NCBI RefSeq assembly: GCF_021044565.1
Contig: NZ_CP087997.1
Span: 1,922,001 to 1,986,000, forward strand
DNA length: 64,000 nucleotides
From: Subtercola endophyticus
Lineage (GTDB): Bacteria; Actinomycetota; Actinomycetes; Actinomycetales; Microbacteriaceae
Direction of reading: 5' to 3'
Part shown: piece after piece, positions 28,510-37,612 of the stretch
Numbering within the stretch: the first letter of the stretch is position 1
How the letters are laid out: the number at the start of each line of letters is the position of its first letter
Translations under genes and position numbers: made by a program
The notes under the pieces: model-generated
Seen by the model: only the letters and a program-made list of their open reading frames with translations
Databases searched by the model: none
Told to the model about the DNA's origin: nothing

Positions 28510-29099
28510 GCACGGCCGTCGCGCCGGCGGGCGTGCTCGGCTTGGAGCAGCGTCGGGCAGCCTTGCGTGCCGGGAGTCTCGGCTGCCTCATCGTCTCGGG
28601 CGGCATGATCGTCGATGGAGTCGTCGTCACGATCATCGCCTTCGCGTTGGGCTTCCTCGACGCGCTCTCAGGCCTGTCGACAGGCGACGCAGCGCCCGAA
28701 GCGAGCCATGCGGCCACTGCGATCGCAATCGCGACGGTCTTGTCGATCGGCGGCCTGATCGGCGTGGGTCTCGTCACAATCGGTCTGGTCGTGAGCCACG
28801 GCATCCTGGTCAGATCTTTCGTACATCGCCCTCGTTCGGTTCTGTGGGCCGGGTTCGGAATCAGCTCCATTCCGACCGCATTCTTCGCCCTCATCTTTCT
28901 GGCCGGCCACCTCGTCACGAGTGCCGGTCAGCCGCCGGGGCAGGGCAGCGGTACGGCCATCGTCTCCATCTCGTTCGCGGCCGTCTTCGGCCTCATCGAC
29001 GCGGTCATCACACCCCTCATCGCAGGCTATGCGTTCCTCTGGATGGCGCATGTCTTCCGGGCGAAGGGCACGCACTCCGTTTCGGGCCGGTCACGATGA
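28506..29099 (+). CDS. Four-helix membrane protein of unknown function
   Basis: 197 aa with four predicted membrane helices: LGCLIVSGGMIVDGVVVTII, TVLSIGGLIGVGLVTIGLVV, GISSIPTAFFALIFLAGHLV and SISFAAVFGLIDAVITPLIA. It ends WMAHVFRAKG, closely matching the frameshifted gene upstream, so the pair arose by tandem duplication. The ATG overlaps the predicted upstream stop as ATGA. No enzyme motif. A weak 10-bp inverted repeat (29107-29116 / 29148-29157) follows. Confidence 0.7.
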   Translation: MSTAVAPAGVLGLEQRRAALRAGSLGCLIVSGGMIVDGVVVTIIAFALGFLDALSGLSTGDAAPEASHAATAIAIATVLSIGGLIGVGLVTIGLVVSHGILVRSFVHRPRSVLWAGFGISSIPTAFFALIFLAGHLVTSAGQPPGQGSGTAIVSISFAAVFGLIDAVITPLIAGYAFLWMAHVFRAKGTHSVSGRSR

Positions 29100-29231
29100 A
29101 AACAGAGGAGATTCGACACCAGTGGGCGCTATACGGCGGCACACCCCTCGAATCTCCGCCGATTTCACGGCCACGGCACACGGACTGCCAAGCAGGGCGC
29201 CCCGTCAACACGGCGCCGCAAAGTCCCGGCC

Positions 29232-30473
29232 TCAGGCGCGGCGGCGGGGCCAGGGTGACGCCGACCAGAGCATGATGAGGCCGCCGGTGAGCAGACCCCA
29301 GAAGGCGCTGCCGACGCCGACGATAGCGATGCCCGATGCCGTCACGAGAAAGGTGGCGACGGCGGGAATGCGGTGCGGCACGGACTCGATGGCATTCGCG
29401 ATGGCGCCGACGAGGGCTCCGAGCAGGGCGAGGCCGGCTACCGCCGTGATCAGGATGGGCGGCGACGCCGAGATGAGGGCCACTGCGAAGCCGGCGAAGA
29501 GCCCGAGCACGATGTACACGAAGCCTGACGTGAAGGTGGCGACCCAGCGCTTGGATTTGTCGGGGTGCGAGTCGGGCCCGGCCATGATGGCTGCAGTGAT
29601 CGCGGCGAGGTTGAGGGCGTGCGCTCCGAAGAGCGCGCCGACGGCCGTCGCAGCGCCCGAGGCCACGAGAGCCGGCCGCGGCGGAACCTCGTAGCCGAAC
29701 GTCGACATCACCACGAAGCCGGGCACGTTCTGCCCTGCCATGGTCACGATGAACAGAGGCAACCCGAGTGAGACGATCACAAGCGGGTCGAACGTGGGCG
29801 GCACGAACGTGAGTTGCGGCACGAGAGACGACGACGCAGCCGTCAGCCAGCCCGTGCCTGCCGACACACCGATGCCGATCGCCGCGACCAGCATCGCCGC
29901 CGGTACGGCCCACCGCGGCGCGATGCGAAAGAGCGCCAGCCAGACCACGACTACCGGAATCGCCAGCGCCGGAATCTGCACCACGGCGAGCACGGGTGCA
30001 AGGCAGATGGGAAACAGGATGCCCGCCAGCATCGCCGACGCGATCGACTTCGGTATGCGGGTGATCGCCCTGCCCAGCGCCGGCCAGAGCCCGCACAGCA
30101 CGATGAGCAGTCCGCAGACGATGAACGCCCCGACGGCGGCGTTGAAGTTCTTCGTGGTGGCCGATGCGGCGATGAGCAGCGCGGCCCCGGGGGTCGACCA
30201 GGCGAAAGATATGGGCATCCGGTACACCCGCGCAAGCACGATGCACAGTATGGCGACGCCGAAGCAGAGGGTCAGCAGGCCCGAGCTGGCCTGGGCATCC
30301 GTCGCCCCGACCGCGTGCAGGCCGGCGATGACAAGCGCGAACGAGCTGGCGAATCCGGTGATTCCCGCAACGATGCCCGCCGAAATCGGTTGCGCGAGCG
30401 AGCTGGCTCGGCCCACGGGCGGTGGATGCCGGACGCCCTGAGCCTCGTGCGCGTCAGCTCCCTCGCGCGTCAC
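29232..30473 (-). CDS. benE: BenE family benzoate/H+ symporter-like transporter
   Basis: A membrane carrier with about 11-12 hydrophobic helices across 413 aa. SSFALVIAGLHAVGATDAQASSGLLTLCFG, SFAWSTPGAALLIA and the central NVPGFVVMSTFGYEVPPRP are BenE hallmarks. The family imports benzoate and related aromatic acids with protons, but no benzoate catabolic genes are nearby, so the substrate is open. It converges on the membrane-protein pair upstream in coordinates and is followed on its 5' side by clpX on the same strand, 115 bp away. Confidence 0.85.
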   Translation of the reverse strand: MTREGADAHEAQGVRHPPPVGRASSLAQPISAGIVAGITGFASSFALVIAGLHAVGATDAQASSGLLTLCFGVAILCIVLARVYRMPISFAWSTPGAALLIAASATTKNFNAAVGAFIVCGLLIVLCGLWPALGRAITRIPKSIASAMLAGILFPICLAPVLAVVQIPALAIPVVVVWLALFRIAPRWAVPAAMLVAAIGIGVSAGTGWLTAASSSLVPQLTFVPPTFDPLVIVSLGLPLFIVTMAGQNVPGFVVMSTFGYEVPPRPALVASGAATAVGALFGAHALNLAAITAAIMAGPDSHPDKSKRWVATFTSGFVYIVLGLFAGFAVALISASPPILITAVAGLALLGALVGAIANAIESVPHRIPAVATFLVTASGIAIVGVGSAFWGLLTGGLIMLWSASPWPRRRA

Positions 30474-30588
30474 TTTTTGCCCCTAAACAGTGGATATTGT
30501 GGCCGAAATCGACGCGCGAACTAGCGCGGAGTGGTGCACGGCCTCCGCGTCGAGGGAGCGTCGGCGCAGCCAGCAATACGCAAGCGCC

Positions 30589-31869
<1,281 letters not shown>

Positions 31870-32001
31870 GTTCATCCTCCTCGTAAAAACCTGTGCAGTC
31901 AGCCTAACCCGTGGGGCCGACAGTCGTCGCCATTGAGCAAGTGATCGTCACATTCGCCACGAGCTGTTCACCGAGGGCGGAGTACTACGCCTTAAACAAC
32001 G

Positions 32002-32033
32002 AAGTGGATGCCCAGAGGAACGGGCATCCACTT
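32002..32033 (-). terminator. Terminator between clpP2 and clpX
   Basis: Perfect 12-bp stem (AAGTGGATGCCC 32002-32013 with its complement 32022-32033) and an 8-nt loop. On the minus strand it is followed by TTCGTTGTTT, which favours termination of the clpP1P2 transcript. Confidence 0.7.
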
Positions 32034-32056
32034 ACGAAGTCAGAGCGGTAGAACTT

Positions 32057-32737
32057 CTACTTGACCAGCGCGGGAACGTTCTTTCGCGAGGTCAACACCT
32101 GGTCGATGATGCCGTACTCCACGGCGTCGGCGGCACTGAGGATGTTGTCGCGGTCGATGTCTTTGTTGACCTGCTCGGTGGTGCGGTTGGAGTGGAACGC
32201 GAGCGTGTCTTCGAGCCACGTGCGCATGCGCAGAATCTCGCGCGCCTGAATCTCGATGTCAGACGCCTGGCCGCCGCCCTGGCCGCCAGCGGAAGGCTGG
32301 TGGATGAGGATGCGCGCGTTCGGCAGCGCAAGACGCTTGCCCGGCGTGCCGGCGGCGAGGATGACCGCAGCGGCCGAAGCCGCCTGGCCGAGGCACACCG
32401 TCTGGATGTTCGGCTTGACGTACTGCATCGTGTCGTAGATGGCCGTCATCGCGGTGAACGAGCCACCGGGCGAGTTGATGTACATCTCGATGTCGCGGTC
32501 GGGGTCCTGGCTTTCGAGCACCAGCAGCTGAGCCATGATGTCATCGGCCGACGCGTCGTCGATCTGCACGCCCAAGAAGATGATGCGGTCTTCGAAGAGC
32601 TTGGCGTAGGGGTCTTGCCGCTTGTAACCATAGGCCGTGCGCTCTTCGAACGTCGGCAGAATGTAGCGGTTGGAGGGCGTGGTGCCGTTGCCGTAAGGCG
32701 AGGCGATCGGCATTCCGCCGAAGGTGGGGGTTTCCAT
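32057..32737 (-). CDS. clpP2: ATP-dependent Clp protease proteolytic subunit ClpP2
   Basis: A serine peptidase that forms the second ring of the actinobacterial ClpP1P2 barrel. The triad is visible: Ser in GQAASAAAVILAAG, His in ARILIHQPSAGG and Asp in DIDRDNILSAADAVEYG. A ~30-residue N-terminal propeptide-like segment (METPTFGGMPIASPYG) precedes the fold, as in other actinobacterial ClpP2. ATG 32737; the longer frame to 32917 overlaps clpP1 and is rejected. 226 aa. It starts 43 bp after the clpP1 stop. Confidence 0.96.
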   Translation of the reverse strand: METPTFGGMPIASPYGNGTTPSNRYILPTFEERTAYGYKRQDPYAKLFEDRIIFLGVQIDDASADDIMAQLLVLESQDPDRDIEMYINSPGGSFTAMTAIYDTMQYVKPNIQTVCLGQAASAAAVILAAGTPGKRLALPNARILIHQPSAGGQGGGQASDIEIQAREILRMRTWLEDTLAFHSNRTTEQVNKDIDRDNILSAADAVEYGIIDQVLTSRKNVPALVK

Positions 32738-32780
32738 CAGGTCTTCTCTGTTCGTGAGTGTGTGGTTCGCGGGCGGGCGG

Positions 32781-33392
32781 TCAGTTGCTGACGCTGGGAA
32801 CGGCGTCGGACTCTTCGGTTCCGCCGCCGCCGGCGACGTCGGAGGCGAATTCGCGCACGTAGTCGACGAATCCGTACTCGAGCGCTTCTTGTGCAGTGAA
32901 CCAGTTGTCGCGGTCACCGTCGATCATGACCTGCTCGGGGGTCTTGCCGGTCTGCTCGGCGGTGAGCTCAGCCATGCGCTTCTTCATGTCGAGAATGAGG
33001 TTCGCCTGGGTCTGGATGTCGGCCGAGGTACCGCCGAAACCGCCCGACGGCTGGTGCAGCAGAACGCGGGCGTTCGGCGTGATGTAGCGCTTGCCCTTCG
33101 TGCCCGAGCTCAGCAGGAACTGGCCCATCGAGGCGGCCATGCCGATGCCCACGGTGACGATGTCGTTCGAGACGAACTTCATGGTGTCGTAGATCGCCAT
33201 GCCTGCGGTGATCGAACCACCGGGAGAGTTGATGTAAAGGTAGATGTCGCGCTTGGGGTCTTCTGCTGCGAGAAGCAGGATCTTTGCGCAGATTTCGTTG
33301 GCCATATCGTCACGGACCTCGGTGCCGAGCCAGATGATCCGGTCTTTCAGAAGTCGTTCGAAAACGCTGTTTGGCATCGCCATATCGGCCAT
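32781..33392 (-). CDS. clpP1: ATP-dependent Clp protease proteolytic subunit ClpP1
   Basis: First gene of the clpP1P2 operon. Catalytic Ser lies in [16 protein letters not shown], His in [14 protein letters not shown] and Asp in [16 protein letters not shown]. 203 aa, normal for the family, with an acidic C-terminal tail ([16 protein letters not shown]). TGGAG lies 9-10 nt before the ATG. It is followed by clpP2 and, beyond a terminator, clpX. Confidence 0.96.
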   Translation of the reverse strand: MADMAMPNSVFERLLKDRIIWLGTEVRDDMANEICAKILLLAAEDPKRDIYLYINSPGGSITAGMAIYDTMKFVSNDIVTVGIGMAASMGQFLLSSGTKGKRYITPNARVLLHQPSGGFGGTSADIQTQANLILDMKKRMAELTAEQTGKTPEQVMIDGDRDNWFTAQEALEYGFVDYVREFASDVAGGGGTEESDAVPSVSN

Positions 33393-33460
33393 GTGTGTCG
33401 CTCCAATTCACTTGCGGTAATTCGAATGTAGTGGAGCCCGGTGACGCTTATCGCCCTGTT

Positions 33461-33535
33461 CGCTTGCGGCAGAGCGAAGCGCCGCCGCAAGCGAAAAAGG
33501 GGTGCTGCCGCTTGCGGCAGAGCGAAGCGCCGCCG
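33461..33535. repeat. 27-bp direct repeat upstream of clpP1
   Basis: CGCTTGCGGCAGAGCGAAGCGCCGCCG type sequence (given by position: 33461-33487 and 33509-33535) occurs twice, 48 bp apart, in the 320-bp gap between tig and clpP1. Each copy can fold on itself (CTTGCGGC/GCCGCCG). Function unknown. Confidence 0.7.
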
Positions 33536-33550
33536 GGAACGCACCCGAAG

Positions 33551-33620
33551 GCGCTTTCGTCGGAGCTGACGCGATATGCGGGCGTATTGCGCTCGTGTTG
33601 GCTGTGCTCCGACGCAAGCG
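33551..33620. repeat. Dispersed palindromic repeat, copy C (divergent centre)
   Basis: Arms GCGCTTTCGTCGGAGC (33551-33566) and GCTCCGACGCAAGCGC (33605-33620) pair with one mismatch. The left arm continues TGACGCGATATG as in copy B. The centre reads CGTATTGCG, the reverse complement of the CGCAATACG centre in copies A and B, as if inverted. Confidence 0.7.
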
Positions 33621-33665
33621 CCCTGCGGCCGGGCGGGCGGATGCCCGTGCGAGCGTTTGGGCGCG

Positions 33666-33696
33666 AAAAAGGGCCCCACGGGCATCCGCGGGGCCC
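33666..33696 (-). terminator. Rho-independent terminator of tig
   Basis: On the minus strand GGGCCCC (33690-33696) pairs with GGGGCCC (33671-33677), followed by TTTTT (33666-33670). It lies 15 bp beyond the trigger-factor stop. Confidence 0.85.
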
Positions 33697-33711
33697 TTCT
33701 CGGTGGAACAA

Positions 33712-35085
33712 CTAGTGGGAGTGACCCGCGTGGTCGTGGCCCTCGTGGTCGTGACCGGCGTGCTCGTCGTCGGTGCCGGCGACGTCGACGAACGGGGCGT
33801 CGGCGTCACGGGTGACCGCGGTGAACTCGGAGACATCGACGGCCTTGCCGTTGCTGTCGGTGACCTTCGCCTTGTCGAGAACGATGGCGAGCGCCTTGTT
33901 ACGCGCGACCTCGCCGACCATGGCCGGAATCTGGCCGTTCTGGTCGAGAACCTGAACGAACTCCTGCGGCTCCATGCCGTACTGCTGCGAGGCCTGGATG
34001 AGGTACTGGCTCAGCTCGTCTTGGCTGACCTTGACGCCCTCTTTCTCCGCGACAATGTCGAGCAGGATCTGCGTCTTGAAGGTGTTGGTGCTCGACTCGG
34101 TGACCTCGGCGCGGTGCACGTCGTCTTCGAGACGGTTCTCGTTCTCGAGGTGACGGTGCACCTCGTCTTCGATCAGCTTCGGCGGCACGGGTACGTCGAC
34201 CAGCGCGAGAAGAGCGTCGAGCGTCTTCTGGCGGGCCTCGGAGACCTGACCGAACTCCTTCTGGCGCTCGACCTGCGTCTTCAGGTCGGCCTTGAGCTCA
34301 TCGATCGTGTCGAACTCGCTCGAGATCTGAGCGAAATCGTCGTCGGCCTCGGGCAGCTCGCGCTCTTTCACCGAGTTGATCGTGACGGTGATGAGCGCGT
34401 CTTTGCCGGCGAAGTCGCCGCCGAGCAGCGGAGCCTCGAACGTGGTGGTCTCGCCCGCGGTCAGCGAGTCGATGACACCGTCGAGGCCCTCGAGCAGCTC
34501 GCCCGAGCCGACCTCGTACGAGATGCCGGTCGCGTTGTCGACCTCGGCGTCGTCGATGGTGGCCAGCAGATCGAGCTGGGCGAAGTCGCCCGTCTTGATG
34601 GGGCGGTCGACCGTGACGAGGGTGCCGAAGCGGGTGCGCAGGCGCTCGAGCTCGGCGTCGACCTCTTCGTCGGTGACGTCGAGAGCGTCGACGGTGATGG
34701 GCAGGCCGTCGTAGTCGGGCAGCTCGAGGTCGGGACGAACATCCACCTCGATGGCGAGCTCGAGGTCACCCGAGAAGTCTTTGTTGCTCGGCCACTCGAC
34801 GATGTCGGCCTCGGGGCGGCCCAGCGGGCGCAGCTCCTGCTCGGCGATCGCTTCGCGGTAGAAGGTGTCGAGGCCGTCGTTCACGGCGTGCTCGAGCACG
34901 GCTGCCTTGCCGACACGCTGGTCGATGAGGGGCGGCGGCACCTTGCCCTTACGGAAACCGGGGATGTTCACCTGGTCGGCGATGTGGGTGTACGCGTGAT
35001 CAATACTGGGCTTCAGCTCTTCGGGGGTTACCGAGATGGCGAGCTTGACTCGCGTGGGGCTGAGCTTTTCGACCGTGGTCTTCAA
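33712..35085 (-). CDS. tig: Trigger factor (ribosome-associated chaperone, PPIase) with His-rich tail
   Basis: The N-terminal ribosome-binding domain ([15 protein letters not shown]..., signature GFRKGKVP at ~48-55) precedes an FKBP-type PPIase domain (~150-240) and a helical chaperone C-domain. 457 aa. The C-terminus ends in a His-rich stretch ([16 protein letters not shown]) that could bind Ni or Zn. It is encoded upstream of clpP1P2-clpX on the same strand, a common bacterial order. A strong terminator follows, so it is probably a separate transcript. Confidence 0.96.
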   Translation of the reverse strand: MKTTVEKLSPTRVKLAISVTPEELKPSIDHAYTHIADQVNIPGFRKGKVPPPLIDQRVGKAAVLEHAVNDGLDTFYREAIAEQELRPLGRPEADIVEWPSNKDFSGDLELAIEVDVRPDLELPDYDGLPITVDALDVTDEEVDAELERLRTRFGTLVTVDRPIKTGDFAQLDLLATIDDAEVDNATGISYEVGSGELLEGLDGVIDSLTAGETTTFEAPLLGGDFAGKDALITVTINSVKERELPEADDDFAQISSEFDTIDELKADLKTQVERQKEFGQVSEARQKTLDALLALVDVPVPPKLIEDEVHRHLENENRLEDDVHRAEVTESSTNTFKTQILLDIVAEKEGVKVSQDELSQYLIQASQQYGMEPQEFVQVLDQNGQIPAMVGEVARNKALAIVLDKAKVTDSNGKAVDVSEFTAVTRDADAPFVDVAGTDDEHAGHDHEGHDHAGHSH

Positions 35086-35179
35086 AACAATCTCCTGAGA
35101 TACGTAACTGATGTGAAAGTCGTGCGAAGCATCCTCGGCGCCGATCGGCTACGCCGGGTTGGTACCTGTGGTCTGCATG

Positions 35180-35253
35180 TCGGGGCGACAGGATTCGAAC
35201 CTGCGACCTCTCGGTCCCAAACCGAGCGCTCTACCAAGCTGAGCTACGCCCCG
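35180..35253 (-). tRNA. tRNA-Pro (anticodon TGG)
   Basis: On the minus strand a full cloverleaf is readable: acceptor CGGGGCG/CGCCCCG, D-arm GCTC/GAGC, anticodon arm CTCGG-TTTGGGA-CCGAG with anticodon TGG, and T-arm GCAGG-TTCGAAT-CCTGT. CCA is not encoded. Confidence 0.96.
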
Positions 35254-35351
35254 GGAAATAAACCTCGGCAAGCCTAGCGCACAAGCACTGAGGTGAACCT
35301 GCACGGGTGCGAACCTGTACTACGATGTTCGGGTGCCACTTCGGTGAGCGC

Positions 35352-35422
35352 GGGGATGTAGCTCAATGGTAGAGCCTCAGTCTTCCAAACTGATCACGCG
35401 AGTTCGATTCTCGTCATCCCCT
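35352..35422 (+). tRNA. tRNA-Gly (anticodon TCC)
   Basis: Acceptor GGGGATG/CATCCCC, D-arm GCTC/GAGC, anticodon arm TCAGT-CTTCCAA-ACTGA with anticodon TCC, T-arm with TTCGATT. 71 nt, discriminator T, CCA not encoded. It faces away from tRNA-Pro, ~100 bp apart. Confidence 0.96.
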
Positions 35423-35434
35423 CTCGGATTTTTT

Positions 35435-35463
35435 CGCTTTGCCGGTCCCCGCCCGGCAAAGCG
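35435..35463. terminator. 11-bp hairpin after tRNA-Gly
   Basis: CGCTTTGCCGG (35435-35445) pairs perfectly with CCGGCAAAGCG (35453-35463), loop 7 nt. A T run precedes the stem but none follows, so processing or intrinsic termination is uncertain. Confidence 0.45.
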
Positions 35464-35465
35464 CC

Positions 35466-35559
35466 ATTACTTGCTCGGGGATCTCCTATGGCGGCACCGA
35501 CGTGCGCCCGCTTTCATGCGTCCCCGCTACCTGCTCGGGGAGCTCCTTGTGGCGGCACC
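35466..35559. repeat. Imperfect ~33-bp direct repeat
   Basis: TGCTCGGGGA-CTCCT-TGGCGGCACC type units occur at 35466-35498 and 35526-35559, within 220 bp of non-coding sequence between tRNA-Gly and the next gene. Function unknown. Confidence 0.65.
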
Positions 35560-35637
35560 CATGCCACTGGCTTTGCCGAACGGGCTGGATTCGTCTCGCG
35601 ATTAGTGCAGAATCGTGAGAGCGACGAAGGAGACAAG

Positions 35638-35994
35638 ATGGCAGACGACGAGCAGATCGCGTACACGGCGCTGGAGCCGGAGACGCCGGTACTCGACACC
35701 GAGGGAACCGAGTTCGGCACTGTCGAGCACGTGCTGCAGGATGCTGATCTCGACTTGTTCGACGGGGTCTTGATCGCAACACCCTCCGGTCTGAAGTTCG
35801 TCGACGCCGGCCAGATCGAACGCATCTCTGCGAGCGCCGTAAACACTACCGTGACCCCCGAGCTGGTCGGCTCGCTGGCCGAACCAGACGGCGCTCCGCT
35901 GTTCACGGTCGACGGGTTGCAAGATGTGGGAAGCTCCCTCACCGCGCGCCTCGGCCGCCTCTTCCGTCGCGAGCACTGGAAGCCCACCGAGTAA
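35638..35994 (+). CDS. Small PRC-barrel-like protein
   Basis: 118 aa, acidic, soluble. The segment VLDTEGTEFGTVEHVLQDADLDLFDGVLIATPSGLKFVDAGQIERIS resembles a PRC-barrel or DUF2171-type beta-barrel. These are found in ribosome-maturation and stress-related proteins. GAAGGAG lies 8 nt before ATG 35638, which settles the start. A membrane or stress role is only a guess. Confidence 0.6.
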   Translation: MADDEQIAYTALEPETPVLDTEGTEFGTVEHVLQDADLDLFDGVLIATPSGLKFVDAGQIERISASAVNTTVTPELVGSLAEPDGAPLFTVDGLQDVGSSLTARLGRLFRREHWKPTE

Positions 35995-36026
35995 GCCCAC
36001 CTTCCAGGCGCCCAGACGCCGCCACG

Positions 36027-36032
36027 TAGGCT
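36027..36032 (+). promoter_or_regulatory. -10 box of a leaderless gene
   Basis: TAGGCT lies 6 nt before ATG 36039, so transcription should start at the ATG itself. No ribosome binding site is present. Confidence 0.55.
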
Positions 36033-36038
36033 GTGCCG

Positions 36039-36728
36039 ATGAGGGAATCGACGAACGAGCGGTACCAGGGCGTACTGCGTGACACGATGAAGACGGAGCG
36101 CCTGCAGTACTTCAGCGACGCGGTATTCGCCATCGCGCTGACACTGCTTGTACTCGAGATCACGGTGCCGATTCTCGCGGGAGACAACCCCTCGAACGCC
36201 GACATCACCGTCGCGGTGGCGGCACTGTGGCCCAAGTTGCTCGCCTACGTCATCAGTTTTGTAGTGATCGGAGTCAACTGGACGGGTCACCACCGCAAGT
36301 TCGCGGTCATGACGCGCATCGATGGCACGATCATCCGAATCGACCTGCTACTGCTGTTTCTGATTGCATTCGTGCCGTTTCCAACAGCGTTGCTCAGTGA
36401 TTACCTGGGCGATGCGACGCCTGTGATTGTCTATGCGGCAACCGTGAGCGCCATCAGCCTCGTTCAATTGTGGATGTGGGTGTATGCCTACAAGCAGCGT
36501 TACCTGAATGCGCGCATCGACGGCGCGATGTATCGGATGATCGGGCGAAACCTGCTCGTGGTGCCTGTCGTCTTTGTGCTCTCGATTCCCGTCGCACTGC
36601 TGCCTTTCGACGAGGCCGGACTCGTGGCGATGTGTTTCTGGGTGCTGAGCATCCCGCTCGGCGTGGCTGTCGGGCGCCTCGGAGAGCGCCAGGAGACCAG
36701 GCGCCGGCTGCAGATCAGGCACGCCTAG
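36039..36728 (+). CDS. TMEM175 family potassium channel-like protein, first of a tandem pair
   Basis: The signature FSDAVFAIALTLLVLEITVP, with the FSD motif of the pore-lining first helix, identifies a prokaryotic TMEM175 (DUF1211). About six membrane helices over 229 aa follow. The family forms K+-permeable channels from four subunits of this size. ATG 36039 is chosen because of the -10 box 6 nt upstream; a GTG at 36033 is the alternative. A close paralogue starts 42 bp downstream with its own promoter. Confidence 0.88.
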   Translation: MRESTNERYQGVLRDTMKTERLQYFSDAVFAIALTLLVLEITVPILAGDNPSNADITVAVAALWPKLLAYVISFVVIGVNWTGHHRKFAVMTRIDGTIIRIDLLLLFLIAFVPFPTALLSDYLGDATPVIVYAATVSAISLVQLWMWVYAYKQRYLNARIDGAMYRMIGRNLLVVPVVFVLSIPVALLPFDEAGLVAMCFWVLSIPLGVAVGRLGERQETRRRLQIRHA

Positions 36729-36758
36729 CGCGCTCGCGCAACGCCTGCCGGCGCTCAG

Positions 36759-36764
36759 TAGGGT
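36759..36764 (+). promoter_or_regulatory. -10 box of a leaderless gene
   Basis: TAGGGT lies 6 nt before ATG 36771, copying the arrangement at the upstream paralogue. Confidence 0.55.
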
Positions 36765-36770
36765 TGAGGC

Positions 36771-37475
36771 ATGGCGGGGCGAGCGGGCACGGGCGCAGGA
36801 GCAGACGCTGGTGCTGGTGCAGACGAGCGGTACAAGGGAATACTGCGGGAGCACACGAACTCCGAGCGGCTGCAGTTCTTCAGCGACGCCGTGTTCGCCA
36901 TTGCGCTGACCCTTCTCGTGCTCGAAATCGCGGTACCCGAGATCGAGCATCCGACGAACCTCGAACTGAACGACAGCCTGCTGCAGCTGATTCCGAAGTT
37001 CTATGCGTACGTGCTGAGCTTCGGGGTGATTGCGATCAACTGGGCCGGGCATCACCGCAAGTTCGCGGTGACGAAAGACTACGACGGCGGCACGATCTGG
37101 ATCGATCTGCTGCTGCTCTTTCTGGTGGCGTTCCTGCCGTTTCCTACGGCGCTGTTCAGCGACTACCCGGGGTACGAGACCCCGGTCATCCTGTACTCAC
37201 TGGTCGTGGCGAGCATCAGCCTGGTGCAGTACTGGCTGTGGGCGTACGCCTATCGGCGCGGGTTTCTCGACGAGCGCATCGACCTCTCGATCTACCGGAT
37301 GGTCAGGGCGAGGCTGCTCGTGGTGCCGATCGTTTTTCTGCTGTCGATCCCCATCGCGCTGCTTCCGTTCGACGAGGCGCCCTACTTCGCCATGTACTTC
37401 TGGATCATCATCTGGCCTGCGAACATCGTCACCGAGCGCGTCACCGGCGGTCGGGCCGCGGCCCGCTTCTTGTGA
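36771..37475 (+). CDS. TMEM175 family potassium channel-like protein, second of a tandem pair
   Basis: It shares SERLQFFSDAVFAIALTLLVLEIAVPEI and NWAGHHRKFAVT with its neighbour, plus about six membrane helices. A short Gly/Ala-repeat N-terminus (GAGADAGAGAD) precedes the fold. 234 aa. The second helices differ enough that the duplication is not recent. The two could form hetero-tetramers, which is an inference. Confidence 0.88.
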   Translation: MAGRAGTGAGADAGAGADERYKGILREHTNSERLQFFSDAVFAIALTLLVLEIAVPEIEHPTNLELNDSLLQLIPKFYAYVLSFGVIAINWAGHHRKFAVTKDYDGGTIWIDLLLLFLVAFLPFPTALFSDYPGYETPVILYSLVVASISLVQYWLWAYAYRRGFLDERIDLSIYRMVRARLLVVPIVFLLSIPIALLPFDEAPYFAMYFWIIIWPANIVTERVTGGRAAARFL

Positions 37476-37577
37476 CGCTCCTTGGTACCTGAACAAATCC
37501 TCACAATGTAATCGTATTCAGGAGCTGACGGGCCTAGAATGATCACGCAGGACGCCACCGGCCTCCCGCACCCAGCC

Positions 37578-37612
37578 AGAACCCCGCGCCTTGTGCGCGG
37601 GTTCTGTGTTTA
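37578..37612 (+). terminator. Terminator-like hairpin overlapping the DUF3800 stop
   Basis: AGAACCCCGCGC (37578-37589) pairs with GCGCGGGTTCT (37595-37605) with one bulged C, then TGTGTTT on the plus strand. It would end plus-strand transcription from TMEM175 or a small RNA starting near 37547. It also lies directly after the minus-strand DUF3800 stop. Confidence 0.65.

Noticed and set aside
30448..30470. Fourth copy of the palindrome (GCGTCAGCTCC near benE)
   Set aside because: Only ~11 bp match, inside the benE coding start and with no second arm.
33502..35277. 591-codon frame opposite tig
   Set aside because: Begins in the palindromic repeat and runs through the complement of trigger factor.
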